From Deferribacteres bacterium (GTDB taxonomy: Bacteria > Zhuqueibacterota > Zhuqueibacteria > Zhuqueibacterales > Geothermadaptataceae): 64,000 bases of DNA. Shown here one piece after another: positions 44,034 to 53,092 of this stretch. The stretch's first letter is position 1. Each line of letters begins with the position of its first letter. The stretch lies in the NCBI GenBank assembly GCA_020633655.1, contig JACKDF010000006.1:62001-126000 (forward strand), written 5' to 3'. Under the pieces are notes generated by a model. That model worked only from the letters and a program-made list of their open reading frames with translations. It ran no database searches and was not told the DNA's origin. The position numbers and the translations under genes were made by a program.

Positions 44034-45971
44034 CTAAAATTTCCACTGCATTCTAAGTTCAAGGTTATTAATATAATAAGCTTTTCCAATAAAAGGAAAA
44101 GCTTTTTGTCGTTTTCCGTTAAAAACAATCACAGAACCATTTGGCGCGATAAATAGAAATTCGGCAACTGGTCCTAAATTCGTATGTGTCCCAACATGTT
44201 CTTTTTTTAAGCGATTTTCTGTATTAAGTTCATAATTCCATCTTTTTTGTTCATAAAATACAACACCCAAGCCTAACTTCGCACGACTGGTAAATCGCTG
44301 CTGAAACTTTAATGTGCCCCACTGGTTCCGCCATGCTGTTCGTGGTCTTGAACTGAATTTCCGCCAGTTTAAACTCCCCAGTTCCTCAGTCTCATACCGA
44401 TAATCAAGCAGGCACGTCAGTTTTTCCGAAAATTCAATAGCGAGTGAATCGGTAATGAAATAATCTCGAATGACATAATTGTTCACCAGTGAGTTATCAC
44501 TGGCAAAATCAGATACAACATAGTTCGTACGAATACCTGCTTTTTGCCTCAACTCGGCCTGAGGCGAAAATCGAATAATGCACTCTGGTTGAAATTTCAA
44601 TATACGTGTCCAATTGTTTTGCCCGGAGAGTTGGCTATTCAAATAAACGAAATGTCTTAGATAGGTGCTCAATTCCCATCGGAGCGTAATGAATTCAGAT
44701 AACCTCCTGGAGTGTAAAAGAGCTGCCGTCCAACGCTGTTCATCATGCGTATCCGATCGTGCCCGATCGGTATTATCCCGCTCCAATTTCGATAATCCGA
44801 AATAAAAACGGATCGAATCACTGTCACTCAATCGGTATTGTGATTTTTCTGAAATTCGTGTGAATTTTTCGATTACATCATAGCCTACACCGATCAAACC
44901 CTGGGATGATGAAAAAGTCGTTGATGAATCGGAAAGATAATGTTCCGTTGAGGACTCGCCAAAATCCACAGCAAGCTGGTGCTTGTGGTTCTCCCCATGC
45001 CAGTACATAAAAATGTTGTTGTGAAAATCGAAATCGTCATGTCCTCGGTTTGATATGTGCTGGGCTATACTATCCCTTCCAATATCAACTCCGGCAATTG
45101 ACAAATCAGTTATCATGCGAAAACCAGCATCCTGGCCAATGCTGTAGTGTAAATTGTTATTGAAGCCGATGCGTTTTTTATTCAGGCTTTCTACAATTTT
45201 ATTCAGAGGATTGCCGAGAAAATTATCCCGACGCAGAAAATCATAATAAAAATTCAATGAATCCCTTGTTCCGGGTGTTACTTCACCGAAAATTCCATAA
45301 TTTAATCTCACCTGGCTATTCTGTCGATTTTTGAAGGTACTTGTTTCCGACCATGCATCCAATTTGTGGGCCGCATCGAAAAACTCTTGATCGGGTACGA
45401 GTAAATTGATAGCAAAATAAGGTCCACTCTCGGAAAGTTCTTTTCTATTTTCCATTCGAAAGCCCATTTCTGGTTGAATTGAAATATCCTGCTTCAATGG
45501 AAAACGCCCCGCGATGGTCATTCCTGCCTGAATTCTGTCATAATTGAACGACGAAAATTGATCTTTCAGCGAGGTGAAATCAAAGCGTGTGAGCAAAATT
45601 CTGTTTTGTAAGGCTCTTTTTTGAATTATCAAATCTGCGTTTTGCTGGTCTTTCCAGAGTTGCTCGCCACGACTATATTGCATTGTGCTGAAATAGTCAT
45701 AATGGGTTACAAAATCCAATTGATTCCAGGGAGATGCACCCCAGCCAAACTGATATTGCCAGTCGTAAATATTGAGATTTTGCGCAAATGTAGCTGAATT
45801 GATGGGATGAATTGTTGGCAGAGTGAGCTGTGCACAGACGGAAGGAACTGCAATTATTGTCAGAAAACCACCGAGGAGCATGGCAAGGTGTAATTGTCTT
45901 TTCTTGTATCCCTGATCTATGGTAGATCTTTCTTGCAAATGGTTAAGATTATATTTTGCTGCCTGAAGCAT
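44034..45971 (-). CDS. Large outer-membrane beta-barrel-like protein, unknown function
   Basis: A 645-residue protein, not recognised. A signal peptide lies inside the N-terminus (MLLGGFLTIIAVPSVCAQ, starting at residue 31); the first ATG is 7 bases after the upstream stop, which favours coupling, while 45881 would give a standard signal. The mature part is dominated by alternating aromatic/polar strands (YDWQYQFGWGASPWNQ, GVVFYEQKRWNYELN). It ends with short strands, INNLELRMQWKF, whose terminal Phe is typical of outer-membrane barrels. Possibly a 20-odd-strand barrel. It lies four bases from the anti-sigma kinase gene. Confidence 0.7.
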   Translation of the reverse strand: MLQAAKYNLNHLQERSTIDQGYKKRQLHLAMLLGGFLTIIAVPSVCAQLTLPTIHPINSATFAQNLNIYDWQYQFGWGASPWNQLDFVTHYDYFSTMQYSRGEQLWKDQQNADLIIQKRALQNRILLTRFDFTSLKDQFSSFNYDRIQAGMTIAGRFPLKQDISIQPEMGFRMENRKELSESGPYFAINLLVPDQEFFDAAHKLDAWSETSTFKNRQNSQVRLNYGIFGEVTPGTRDSLNFYYDFLRRDNFLGNPLNKIVESLNKKRIGFNNNLHYSIGQDAGFRMITDLSIAGVDIGRDSIAQHISNRGHDDFDFHNNIFMYWHGENHKHQLAVDFGESSTEHYLSDSSTTFSSSQGLIGVGYDVIEKFTRISEKSQYRLSDSDSIRFYFGLSKLERDNTDRARSDTHDEQRWTAALLHSRRLSEFITLRWELSTYLRHFVYLNSQLSGQNNWTRILKFQPECIIRFSPQAELRQKAGIRTNYVVSDFASDNSLVNNYVIRDYFITDSLAIEFSEKLTCLLDYRYETEELGSLNWRKFSSRPRTAWRNQWGTLKFQQRFTSRAKLGLGVVFYEQKRWNYELNTENRLKKEHVGTHTNLGPVAEFLFIAPNGSVIVFNGKRQKAFPFIGKAYYINNLELRMQWKF

Positions 45972-45977
45972 GCATCG

Positions 45978-46667
45978 TTATTGTTGAGCGATTTTATTAT
46001 CAACAACTGGGCGGACAAAAGGTACTTTATTACCATTTTTCTTAGCTGGAATAATTGCTCCACCGGAAATAACCAGCTTTAATGCCTCTTCAACAGGCAT
46101 ATCCAACTCGATGATATCTTCTTTTGGAACGAAAAGCAAATAACCACTGGTGGGATTGGGCGTTGTAAATGCCAGGATACTTACTACATCTTTTTCGAGT
46201 GCGTCCTGAACAGGCCCTTTTGTATCTTGTGTAAAAAATCCAATGGAATAAATGCCTTTTCTGGGGTATTCGAATAATACAGCACTTTTGAAAACTTCCC
46301 GCTGTTCACCAAAAAATGCGTGACTTATTTGTTGAATGGTGATATAAATACGGCTGATCAATGGAATTCGTGTTACGATATACTCGCCAAAATTTACAAG
46401 TTGTCTACCAAAATAATTGTGGGTTGCCATGCCGACAGCAGCAATCAATACAACCAGGGTTATAAAACCTAATCCTGGAATTGGTGCGTCACCTATGGAA
46501 AGGCCGATTTTTTTGCTTATCATGTCATAGACAAATTGTTGCAAAATTCCATCGACGATCTGAAATAATTCAGAAATGATATACACCGTTAACGAGAAGG
46601 GGACAAGAACCAACAACCCTGTTGCAAAATATCGACGAAATCGTTTTACAATACTACTGTTTTTCAT
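45978..46667 (-). CDS. DUF502 family membrane protein
   Basis: A 229-residue inner-membrane protein of the DUF502 family; no function is established. Seen: an N-terminal basic patch then a membrane helix (YFATGLLVLVPFSLTVYIISEL), a second helix (PGLGFITLVVLIAAVGMATH), then the family core, IPLISRIYITIQQISHAFFG, FKSAVLFEYPRKGIYSIGF, and VSILAFTTPNPTSGYLLFVP with a GGAIIP ending. It overlaps the end of the ftsB-like gene by 14 bases and belongs to the same leftward operon. Confidence 0.9.
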   Translation of the reverse strand: MKNSSIVKRFRRYFATGLLVLVPFSLTVYIISELFQIVDGILQQFVYDMISKKIGLSIGDAPIPGLGFITLVVLIAAVGMATHNYFGRQLVNFGEYIVTRIPLISRIYITIQQISHAFFGEQREVFKSAVLFEYPRKGIYSIGFFTQDTKGPVQDALEKDVVSILAFTTPNPTSGYLLFVPKEDIIELDMPVEEALKLVISGGAIIPAKKNGNKVPFVRPVVDNKIAQQ

Positions 46668-47004
46668 TTAAAGCATCGCTGTCTTTGTTGATTATTTTGA
46701 TAATTTCTTCGTCTGGTAAACCCATATTGTATTTTTCACGGGCAATTTTTGCCATATAACTGCTGTCCGTTTTTAGTCTTTCGATGGCAACCTGTAAACT
46801 ATCACGTTTAAATTGCAGCTCCTCGATTTCTTTTTCCAGGAGTTGTTTTTCGTTGCTCAATTGCCAATGGCGAAGCAGTCCGAAATCGCCAGCAATATAA
46901 ATATATAACAAGAAGAGCAACACTCCGGAAATGATTATCCACGCATGCCTTCTCTGCACGGGTAATTTGGAAATCGTGCTTTTGTTTTTTTCACTTTCAG
47001 CCAT
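46654..47004 (-). CDS. Septum-formation initiator (FtsB/DivIC-like)
   Basis: A 116-residue bitopic membrane protein of the cell-division complex that links FtsL and FtsQ-type proteins. Seen: a short charged cytosolic N-terminus, one membrane helix (AWIIISGVLLFLLYIYIAG) and a coiled coil (NEKQLLEKEIEELQFKRDSL), then a conserved-type tail, YMAKIAREKYNMGLPDEEII. That tail matches the DivIC/FtsB family (AREKYGMVKPGE-like). The length is typical. Its ORF overlaps the DUF502 gene downstream by 14 bases. Confidence 0.87.
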   Translation of the reverse strand: MAESEKNKSTISKLPVQRRHAWIIISGVLLFLLYIYIAGDFGLLRHWQLSNEKQLLEKEIEELQFKRDSLQVAIERLKTDSSYMAKIAREKYNMGLPDEEIIKIINKDSDALNEKQ

Positions 47005-47007
47005 GGA

Positions 47008-48516
47008 TCAATTAAATAACAGGTTGAACAAATTAATAAAAAATAAGCCTGAAAAACCACAGATAAGATTGACTACATTATTGTCTAACCATTCCTGGCC
47101 TCTGAATAATTCTGTTTTCTTTTCGCAGTGAATGCTGCGTTCGGTTATTTTGTTGCACACAGCACAGCGATTTTTTCTTTGCCAGAGAGCACCAGTAAGA
47201 CTGTCAATAAATTGTGCAATTACCCCAGCAATGATGATAATAATCACTTCATCAATTGTTAATGCTGTTTGACGAAAATAGATACTTACTACAAATCCAA
47301 TTAATGTGACAAAAGTGGCACCTGCAACAGCTCCAAAGCTGCCTAGTACGGTTATGCCGCCAGACATACCTGGTGTCACATGTTTTCCCGTAGTAATCGA
47401 TCTTGGTTGTGCACGCGAAAGCAGACCAATTTCAGTCGCCCAGGTATCCGCTGTGGCTGCGGAAAGCGCACCTAAATAAAGCACGAACAGCATTTGACTT
47501 TCGTAAAAGAAGGAAGCAATGACGCAGACAAATGGGAGAAAGCCATTTGCGAAGACTTGCTCCACATTTCGACGGGCGCCTAATTCTATTGCATCGGATG
47601 TTGCTGCCTTATTGCTATTGGGTAAATGGGATAGTGCACTGGAAACGATGAAGAACATTAAAATCGGAATAGTAAATAGCCAGCCACCATAGCCGAAAAT
47701 GACGGTGCCTAAGATAAAAGTCGCTAAAGCCCCACTTAGGTCGAGAGCTTTCAAGTAATATGCAAGAAAAACGACGATTAATGCAAGCACAAATCCAAAT
47801 ATAAACTGTATCTGTAATTCTGGTTGTTGAAAAACGTACAAAGAAATTGCGGCAAGAATAGGAATTGAAAGATTGTCAGATCCGCGATAAGATAGGAGTT
47901 CTCCCGCAGTGGCCAGGGCCGCTGTTGATAGGACTGCAAAGAATAATTGTATGGGGTGTAGGTTGAATACACCTCGGCTTGCAACAAGCCCAATGGTTAC
48001 TATTACGAGCGATGAAATGAACATGGTCACCGAGCCACGAAAAGATTTTGAATCCCAAGGTAAGGAAATTCTGGATGAGTCCGGAGCAGTTTTACCAACG
48101 AGTCCAGCTGCTGCATCTGCGAAAGCAAGTAAGGCAAACGCGATCATGAATATTTCTTTGTGATTATCCCAGAAAAGGACTGTCAATACGATGACAATTG
48201 CAGGATAGTAAAAGGTGCCAAGTGATTTTCGTTCTGTGGAATTGTAGGAGTTCAATTTTTGCGTATATACTGCAATCAAATTTATAAATGCAAAAACAAT
48301 AGAGAGAATAAGGAGTGGGGTGGAAGTCTGAAAAATAAATGGAGTAATTAGAATAACCGCACCGCTTAGAATGTGTACACCCTTTCTAAGATCTTCTTTG
48401 GATAATATAAATTTCTTATAGACGACTTCCGCGAAAGTAACCAGGATAGCTAATCCTACCAGGAGAAGGATTCCGGTAATCCAATCTAAGGGTGGTACAT
48501 CATTAAAAAAAGTCAT
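47008..48516 (-). CDS. Two-domain membrane protein: dolichol-kinase/CTP-transferase-like plus DUF92
   Basis: A 502-residue polytopic protein. The N-terminal part (about 1-215) resembles the dolichol/phytol kinase and phosphatidate cytidylyltransferase superfamily: LRKGVHILSGAVILITPF, RKSLGTFYYPAI, AFADAAAGLVGK and SFRGSVTMF. The C-terminal part (about 230-500) is DUF92: SGALATFILGTVIFGYGGW, DTWATEIGLLSRAQPRSI and GMSGGITVLGSFGA. DUF92 occurs in phytyl-phosphate kinase VTE6, so phosphorylation of a polyprenol is a reasonable guess. The fused layout may make both enzymes of a two-step kinase pathway. First gene of the five-gene leftward operon. Confidence 0.82.
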   Translation of the reverse strand: MTFFNDVPPLDWITGILLLVGLAILVTFAEVVYKKFILSKEDLRKGVHILSGAVILITPFIFQTSTPLLILSIVFAFINLIAVYTQKLNSYNSTERKSLGTFYYPAIVIVLTVLFWDNHKEIFMIAFALLAFADAAAGLVGKTAPDSSRISLPWDSKSFRGSVTMFISSLVIVTIGLVASRGVFNLHPIQLFFAVLSTAALATAGELLSYRGSDNLSIPILAAISLYVFQQPELQIQFIFGFVLALIVVFLAYYLKALDLSGALATFILGTVIFGYGGWLFTIPILMFFIVSSALSHLPNSNKAATSDAIELGARRNVEQVFANGFLPFVCVIASFFYESQMLFVLYLGALSAATADTWATEIGLLSRAQPRSITTGKHVTPGMSGGITVLGSFGAVAGATFVTLIGFVVSIYFRQTALTIDEVIIIIIAGVIAQFIDSLTGALWQRKNRCAVCNKITERSIHCEKKTELFRGQEWLDNNVVNLICGFSGLFFINLFNLLFN

Positions 48517-49147
48517 TTGGATGCTCTTTGTTTTTTTGCATGATAAATAGGGCTATTGTAGGATTTTCTCTTTTTAAATGCAATCTTATTCGCATTTGAT
48601 GAGGAAAAGAACAAGGCGATTTTTTTTGGAAAAGAATGGATATTTTTCAGAAAAAATAACGATGTGTATTCCCGATTGGTTATTGCCTGATTTTGCTACT
48701 TCACAAAGTTATCCACATTTTTTCAAGATCGCAAGTCTACTAAATTTATTGCTAAAATTGTGGTGCAAATTATCTCCACCACAATATATTGTGTCTCACA
48801 TATTTAAAAACCACATTCGTCTTAAATTAAACTATTAGACCAAATTAAATAAAAATAATGAATTATGGAAATATACTTTGACATGGTACTGCAGTATTTA
48901 CCATTACAAAAAGTTTGTCGCACTACTGTCAATAATGTTATTTTGCAGAAATTTTTTTTTAAAACACTAGGTTTTTAACTTATCCAAAAGTTATCCACAT
49001 TTTTTAAGTAGAATTTTGCATTTAAAATTGTGGATAAAATCAGTTGCATTTTTATTTTTAATTACAGAGAAAATTTGCACTTTTTTTCAAGTGCAGGAAA
49101 ACCTAAATGGCAAAATTAATAAAACCTGAAGCTTAAATTGGTAAATC
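48517..49147. other. Candidate replication origin: AT-rich region with DnaA-box-like sites
   Basis: About 630 AT-rich bases without a gene. Perfect TTATCCACA boxes lie at 48709-48717 (+), 48991-48999 (+) and 49029-49037 (as TGTGGATAA), with a near-box TTATCCAAA at 48980-48988. A 9-bp inverted repeat ATTGTGGTG/CACCACAAT is at 48757-48785. T-rich tracts around 48,950-49,090 could be an unwinding element. Neither dnaA, dnaN, gyrB nor rpmH lies near, and gene directions do not flip here, so this is only a candidate. Confidence 0.4.
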
Positions 49148-49924
49148 ATGAATAATTCTAAACAAACGATTCTTATTGTTGATAGTAATCCTGAGTCTGC
49201 GATGTTTTTCGATGTGAATCTCAGTCGATTCGGATATGCAATACAAGTTGCCAGGAGCAGCGAAGAAGCCTGGCAGCTTGCCAATAGCGCTACTCCCTCA
49301 TTGGTTATTTCCGAATTTTCGATAAAACCACAGGATGGAATTGATTTTTGTTGGATGATGAGGCAAACAAAATATTTGCGTGCCGTACCTTTCATTTTGC
49401 TCACAACGCAAAGTCATATCGATGAAATTAAACTGAGGGCTTTTCGCCATGGAGTGGATGATATTTTACAGCTTCCCGTTTCTTTGCGTGCCCTGGCTGG
49501 TCGCATCGAAACCCTGATTTGGCGCTTTGATCAACTGGTTCACACCGATCCGGTAACGACCAGTCTAACCTATGATGATTCTGAACCATCGGAAGTTCCC
49601 CTTTTGCAGGGGAACCTGCAAAGCTTTAATGTACTTGAAATTCTTCAATTTCTGAATATGAACAAGAAAAGTGGAACCCTCGAAGTTCACAAGGATGAAC
49701 AAACTGGATTCATGACTTTAAAGAAAGGGGAGGTCAAATACGCTGAAATTGATGAGCATTATGGTGAAGAAGCTATGTATCGACTTGCCATATGGCGAGA
49801 TGGAATTTTTAAATTCTCCACTAAAATTGGAGATCAAAAAGATAATATTGAGAAGGCAACGATGAAGCTCATACTCGATTGTTGTACTGTGCTTGATATG
49901 GAAAACTTTATGGTAAAGATGTAG
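49148..49924 (+). CDS. Receiver-like protein with DUF4388 (PATAN) domain
   Basis: A 258-residue cytosolic signalling protein. Residues 7-125 are a receiver fold (TILIVDSNPESAMFF). The phospho-acceptor position is Glu56 (VISEFS), one of the first acidic pair is Ser, and the conserved Lys is Leu109; it is therefore unlikely to be phosphorylated and may be fixed in one state. Residues 150-258 match DUF4388/PATAN: LQGNLQSFNVLEILQFLNM, SGTLEVH, GEVKYAEID and a C-terminal helix, a domain linked to output in two-component and gliding or gene-regulation networks. It is next to the candidate origin and converges on the VWA gene end to end. Confidence 0.83.
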   Translation: MNNSKQTILIVDSNPESAMFFDVNLSRFGYAIQVARSSEEAWQLANSATPSLVISEFSIKPQDGIDFCWMMRQTKYLRAVPFILLTTQSHIDEIKLRAFRHGVDDILQLPVSLRALAGRIETLIWRFDQLVHTDPVTTSLTYDDSEPSEVPLLQGNLQSFNVLEILQFLNMNKKSGTLEVHKDEQTGFMTLKKGEVKYAEIDEHYGEEAMYRLAIWRDGIFKFSTKIGDQKDNIEKATMKLILDCCTVLDMENFMVKM

Positions 49925-52087
49925 TTAAAGCATGCCCTTTTGTTTGCGAAGGAACCATTCCAGCGAAAGTAAAATCAGAATGACAACTAAAGTCATCCAA
50001 TATTGCCAAATCCTGATCTCATCTACGTTTTGGACTATTTTTGCATTAAAATGCAGGTTTGACAACCAGATGGCCAGAGAATCTTGAGCAATCACTTTGC
50101 CACTTGAAATATGGGCGAGTTTTTCGAGTAGCTCAGAATCATACTCAGTCCTTTGCAATTCCCACTGAAAAGGTATTATACTGAATTTTCCGGAGTCTGC
50201 ACTCACTTCCTTATCCCCGGCGAATGCCTGTGCTTTATAAATATAATCACCTGCGGAGAGCATACCAGCTTTACACCGATAAATACCATCCCCTTTTTCT
50301 GAGAAAATGAATTCCCCCTCTTGCATCCCTTCGATTTTCAGGGAGATACGCAATCCCTCACGAACCCGATAATCATCGTAATAAGCCTGCGCATTGAAAT
50401 TGATTTGTTGTCCTGCCCGGAATATGTCACCGGCAGGTTGGACATTTAAAAGTTTATTTTCATCACGTGAAGCTAACCACCGAACACTATTTTCGATGAG
50501 GTCGGAGTAAAATGTATTCTCAGCATCTTTCCGCTGTAAGAGCATGTGCCAACGCCATAAATTGTTGCCGAGAATTGTGATGACGCGCTTTTGATCTGCT
50601 TTTGCGGCGGTTAACAGCGGAACATTTGTTGGTAAGTTTGCCGATCGATTGCCTGTTAAATAGGTGAGAATAGTTGTATTTGATTGAAATTCAATCTTGC
50701 GGATATTACTGAAAATTGGCGGTAATTGTTCAAATAGAGCCGCTAAATTTTTACCTGATTCATCTGTTTTGAATAACGGATGCAAATAACCGAGCTCACT
50801 TAAAGTTGCCTGCATTGCTGTTTCCTGGCCAAGTTGGGGACGGTTTGCAAGAAAAAGCAAATCCCTGTATATCCAAATGGATTGTGGTGTGTCGATAAAT
50901 CCCGTAATAAACAGAACCGGCTTTTCATGTTTTCGCACAGCATTTTCCAACCATGTCTGAAAAGTGGGCGGAGTATTGCTCCGTGCAAAATTTATAGCAA
51001 TTATGCAGTCCAGGTTTTCTGTCTCGGTTTCATTGGGGAGTTTATCACTAGCAAATCGGGATGCTGTTACTGCGACTGTTTGCTGCAAAGAAAAATTTTC
51101 ATTTTCGGCAAGCGCTTGCCGGACAAATGCAACATCTGGTGATGGTGCAGCTGCAAGCAGGTAAATCTTTAATTTGTTTTTTAATACATTTAAATAGAAT
51201 GCTCTCTGGTTATTTTGTGAAGTTAGCTCGCCAGGTGCTTCCTCAATAGTCACATCGTATTTTTGTTTACCAATGACATCGGGAATGAGATAAAGAATGA
51301 CTTTTTTCTCAAGTCCATTCTCTGGCAAAGTTATGGTTTCTTCAATAACAATCCTGTCATGTTGAATTATTTTGATCTTCGCCTGTTGATTTGCATAGCC
51401 ATTTGAACGGACATAGATCTCTACCGGAATTTTCATGCCAGCATAAGCAATTTCGTTTGTTATGATTTCGCCTATCCAGATATCATTAATTAAACCTTTT
51501 TGCGCAATTTGAATAGGGTAGAGGGATGCTGGATAATTCTCAAGGGTTGTTGCTGGATCATCACCCAAATTTGTAGCACCATCACTCACAAGCACAGTTG
51601 CAGCAATATCCTTGTCTTGAAAAAGGATGCTGGATGTTTGTAATGCTTTTGCCAAATTCGTTCCGTCACCATTAAACTTGAGGGAATCGATTTCATTTTT
51701 ATCAATCAAAGCAGCTGTATCTGAAAATGCAAGATACTGAACATCGGCATATTCGTTTAAATAGGTGTTTTGTTTAAGTATTTGCAGTGCATTTCGTGCT
51801 GCTGAGATGCGGGTACTATTTTCGTCCTTCAATTGCATGCTGGCGGAATTATCGATAAGTACCGGAACGATGGGTTTAGTTACCAGATTATGATGAAACT
51901 GCAATTGTGGTTCAAAAAAGAGGGAGAGAAGCAAAAACAGACTGAGAATGCGGATTGTCATTAAAAACCGGCGAAGCAATGTGCCGACTTGTGGGGTCGT
52001 CGTGCGATAAATCCAGAGCGAGAATCCTGCGATGAGCAGCGTACCGCTGATAAGAAACCAAATATTATAGGAAAAATGTAAGGACAT
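49925..52087 (-). CDS. VWA-domain membrane protein
   Basis: A 720-residue inner-membrane protein. Two N-terminal helices (IWFLISGTLLIAGFSLWIY; LMTIRILSLFLLLSLFF) are followed by a von Willebrand A domain with MIDAS motif VLIDNSASM near residue 78 and the further site VLVSDGATNLGD. A long beta-rich and glutamine-amidotransferase-like region comes next, then a C-terminal helix (YWMTLVVILILLSLEWFLR). This layout is shared by BatA/BatB-like and related Bacteroidetes proteins of unclear role, probably envelope stress or MoxR-linked. No MoxR ATPase is nearby. It is separated from tsaD by 6 bases, so probably in one operon. Confidence 0.83.
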   Translation of the reverse strand: MSLHFSYNIWFLISGTLLIAGFSLWIYRTTTPQVGTLLRRFLMTIRILSLFLLLSLFFEPQLQFHHNLVTKPIVPVLIDNSASMQLKDENSTRISAARNALQILKQNTYLNEYADVQYLAFSDTAALIDKNEIDSLKFNGDGTNLAKALQTSSILFQDKDIAATVLVSDGATNLGDDPATTLENYPASLYPIQIAQKGLINDIWIGEIITNEIAYAGMKIPVEIYVRSNGYANQQAKIKIIQHDRIVIEETITLPENGLEKKVILYLIPDVIGKQKYDVTIEEAPGELTSQNNQRAFYLNVLKNKLKIYLLAAAPSPDVAFVRQALAENENFSLQQTVAVTASRFASDKLPNETETENLDCIIAINFARSNTPPTFQTWLENAVRKHEKPVLFITGFIDTPQSIWIYRDLLFLANRPQLGQETAMQATLSELGYLHPLFKTDESGKNLAALFEQLPPIFSNIRKIEFQSNTTILTYLTGNRSANLPTNVPLLTAAKADQKRVITILGNNLWRWHMLLQRKDAENTFYSDLIENSVRWLASRDENKLLNVQPAGDIFRAGQQINFNAQAYYDDYRVREGLRISLKIEGMQEGEFIFSEKGDGIYRCKAGMLSAGDYIYKAQAFAGDKEVSADSGKFSIIPFQWELQRTEYDSELLEKLAHISSGKVIAQDSLAIWLSNLHFNAKIVQNVDEIRIWQYWMTLVVILILLSLEWFLRKQKGML

Positions 52088-52093
52088 TCGAAC

Positions 52094-53092
52094 TTAATTA
52101 ATAGTTAAGTTGGGTGAAGGCGATAGATCCAGTGTTGATTGTTCATTTCGTTGCAAGCGCAAGAGTGCAACCTGGCCGATCATTGCGGCGTTGTCTGTGC
52201 AATAAATCCCAGAGGGGACGTAAAGTTGGAAACCATTTTCTGTGGCAAGGTTTGCCATAGTTTTTCGAAGCGATGAATTACGTGCAACGCCACCCACCAT
52301 AACAAGTTTTTTTATATGAAATTCGTCCATTGCAGCGGTAATTTTCGGATGTATCGCGTCGATAACTGCTTTTTGGAAAGAAGCAGCTATATCTTTCTGA
52401 TGCTCTACCTGCTCTGATTCGCTCATTGATCTGTACTTATAAAGGACAGCGGTTTTTAAACCTGAAAAACTAAAACAATAGGGCTTATCTTTAATCGTCG
52501 CGACAGGAAATTTATGAAATTCAGGATTACCTTTTTGGGCAATTTTATCGATATTTGGACCACCGGGGTAAGGTAAACCGATAACTTTCGCAACTTTATC
52601 GTAGGCCTCCCCGGCAGCGTCATCGATAGTTGTTCCTAAAATATTATAATCACCGATATCTTTAACCAAAACGATCATACTGTGGCCACCCGAGACGACG
52701 AGAGCAAGAAAGGGTGGTTGCAAGTCTTTGTTTTCGATACATGCTGAAAATATATGGCCTTCGATATGGTTAATCCCGATGAATGGTATTCTGTGCGCCA
52801 TTGCAATGCCTTTTGCAAACGTCAATCCTACAATTAATGATCCTGCTAATCCCGGGCCTGCAGTCGCTGCTACTGCATCGATTTGCTTCACATCGAGTTG
52901 TGCCTCATGCAAAGCTTTGCGTACGATTGCTGAAATTTTCGCAATATGAGCTCGTGATGCCAATTCTGGTACTACACCACCATAAGAAATATGAACATCC
53001 TGAGATGCGATGATATTCGACTTTAAATGACCCTCTTCAAATACTGCGGCTGCTGTTTCATCGCAACTCGACTCAATCGCCAACAATTTCAT
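52094..53092 (-). CDS. tsaD: tRNA N6-threonylcarbamoyladenosine transferase TsaD
   Basis: Transfers threonylcarbamoyl to A37 of tRNAs that read ANN codons, with TsaB and TsaE. The 332-residue cytosolic protein has the ASKHA fold: AIESSCDETAAAVF at the start, the metal-binding INHIEGH with His109 and His113, LVVSGGHSMIVLV, FSFSGLKTAVLYK, GGVARNSSLR and a final YCTDNAAMI. All match TsaD. The start ATG overlaps the ybbR stop (TAATG), so expression is coupled. Length is normal. Confidence 0.96.
   Translation of the reverse strand: MKLLAIESSCDETAAAVFEEGHLKSNIIASQDVHISYGGVVPELASRAHIAKISAIVRKALHEAQLDVKQIDAVAATAGPGLAGSLIVGLTFAKGIAMAHRIPFIGINHIEGHIFSACIENKDLQPPFLALVVSGGHSMIVLVKDIGDYNILGTTIDDAAGEAYDKVAKVIGLPYPGGPNIDKIAQKGNPEFHKFPVATIKDKPYCFSFSGLKTAVLYKYRSMSESEQVEHQKDIAASFQKAVIDAIHPKITAAMDEFHIKKLVMVGGVARNSSLRKTMANLATENGFQLYVPSGIYCTDNAAMIGQVALLRLQRNEQSTLDLSPSPNLTIN

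Noticed and set aside
49925..52087. BatA/aerotolerance operon
   Set aside because: The VWA protein is similar in layout, but no MoxR ATPase or Bat-type TPR gene is beside it.
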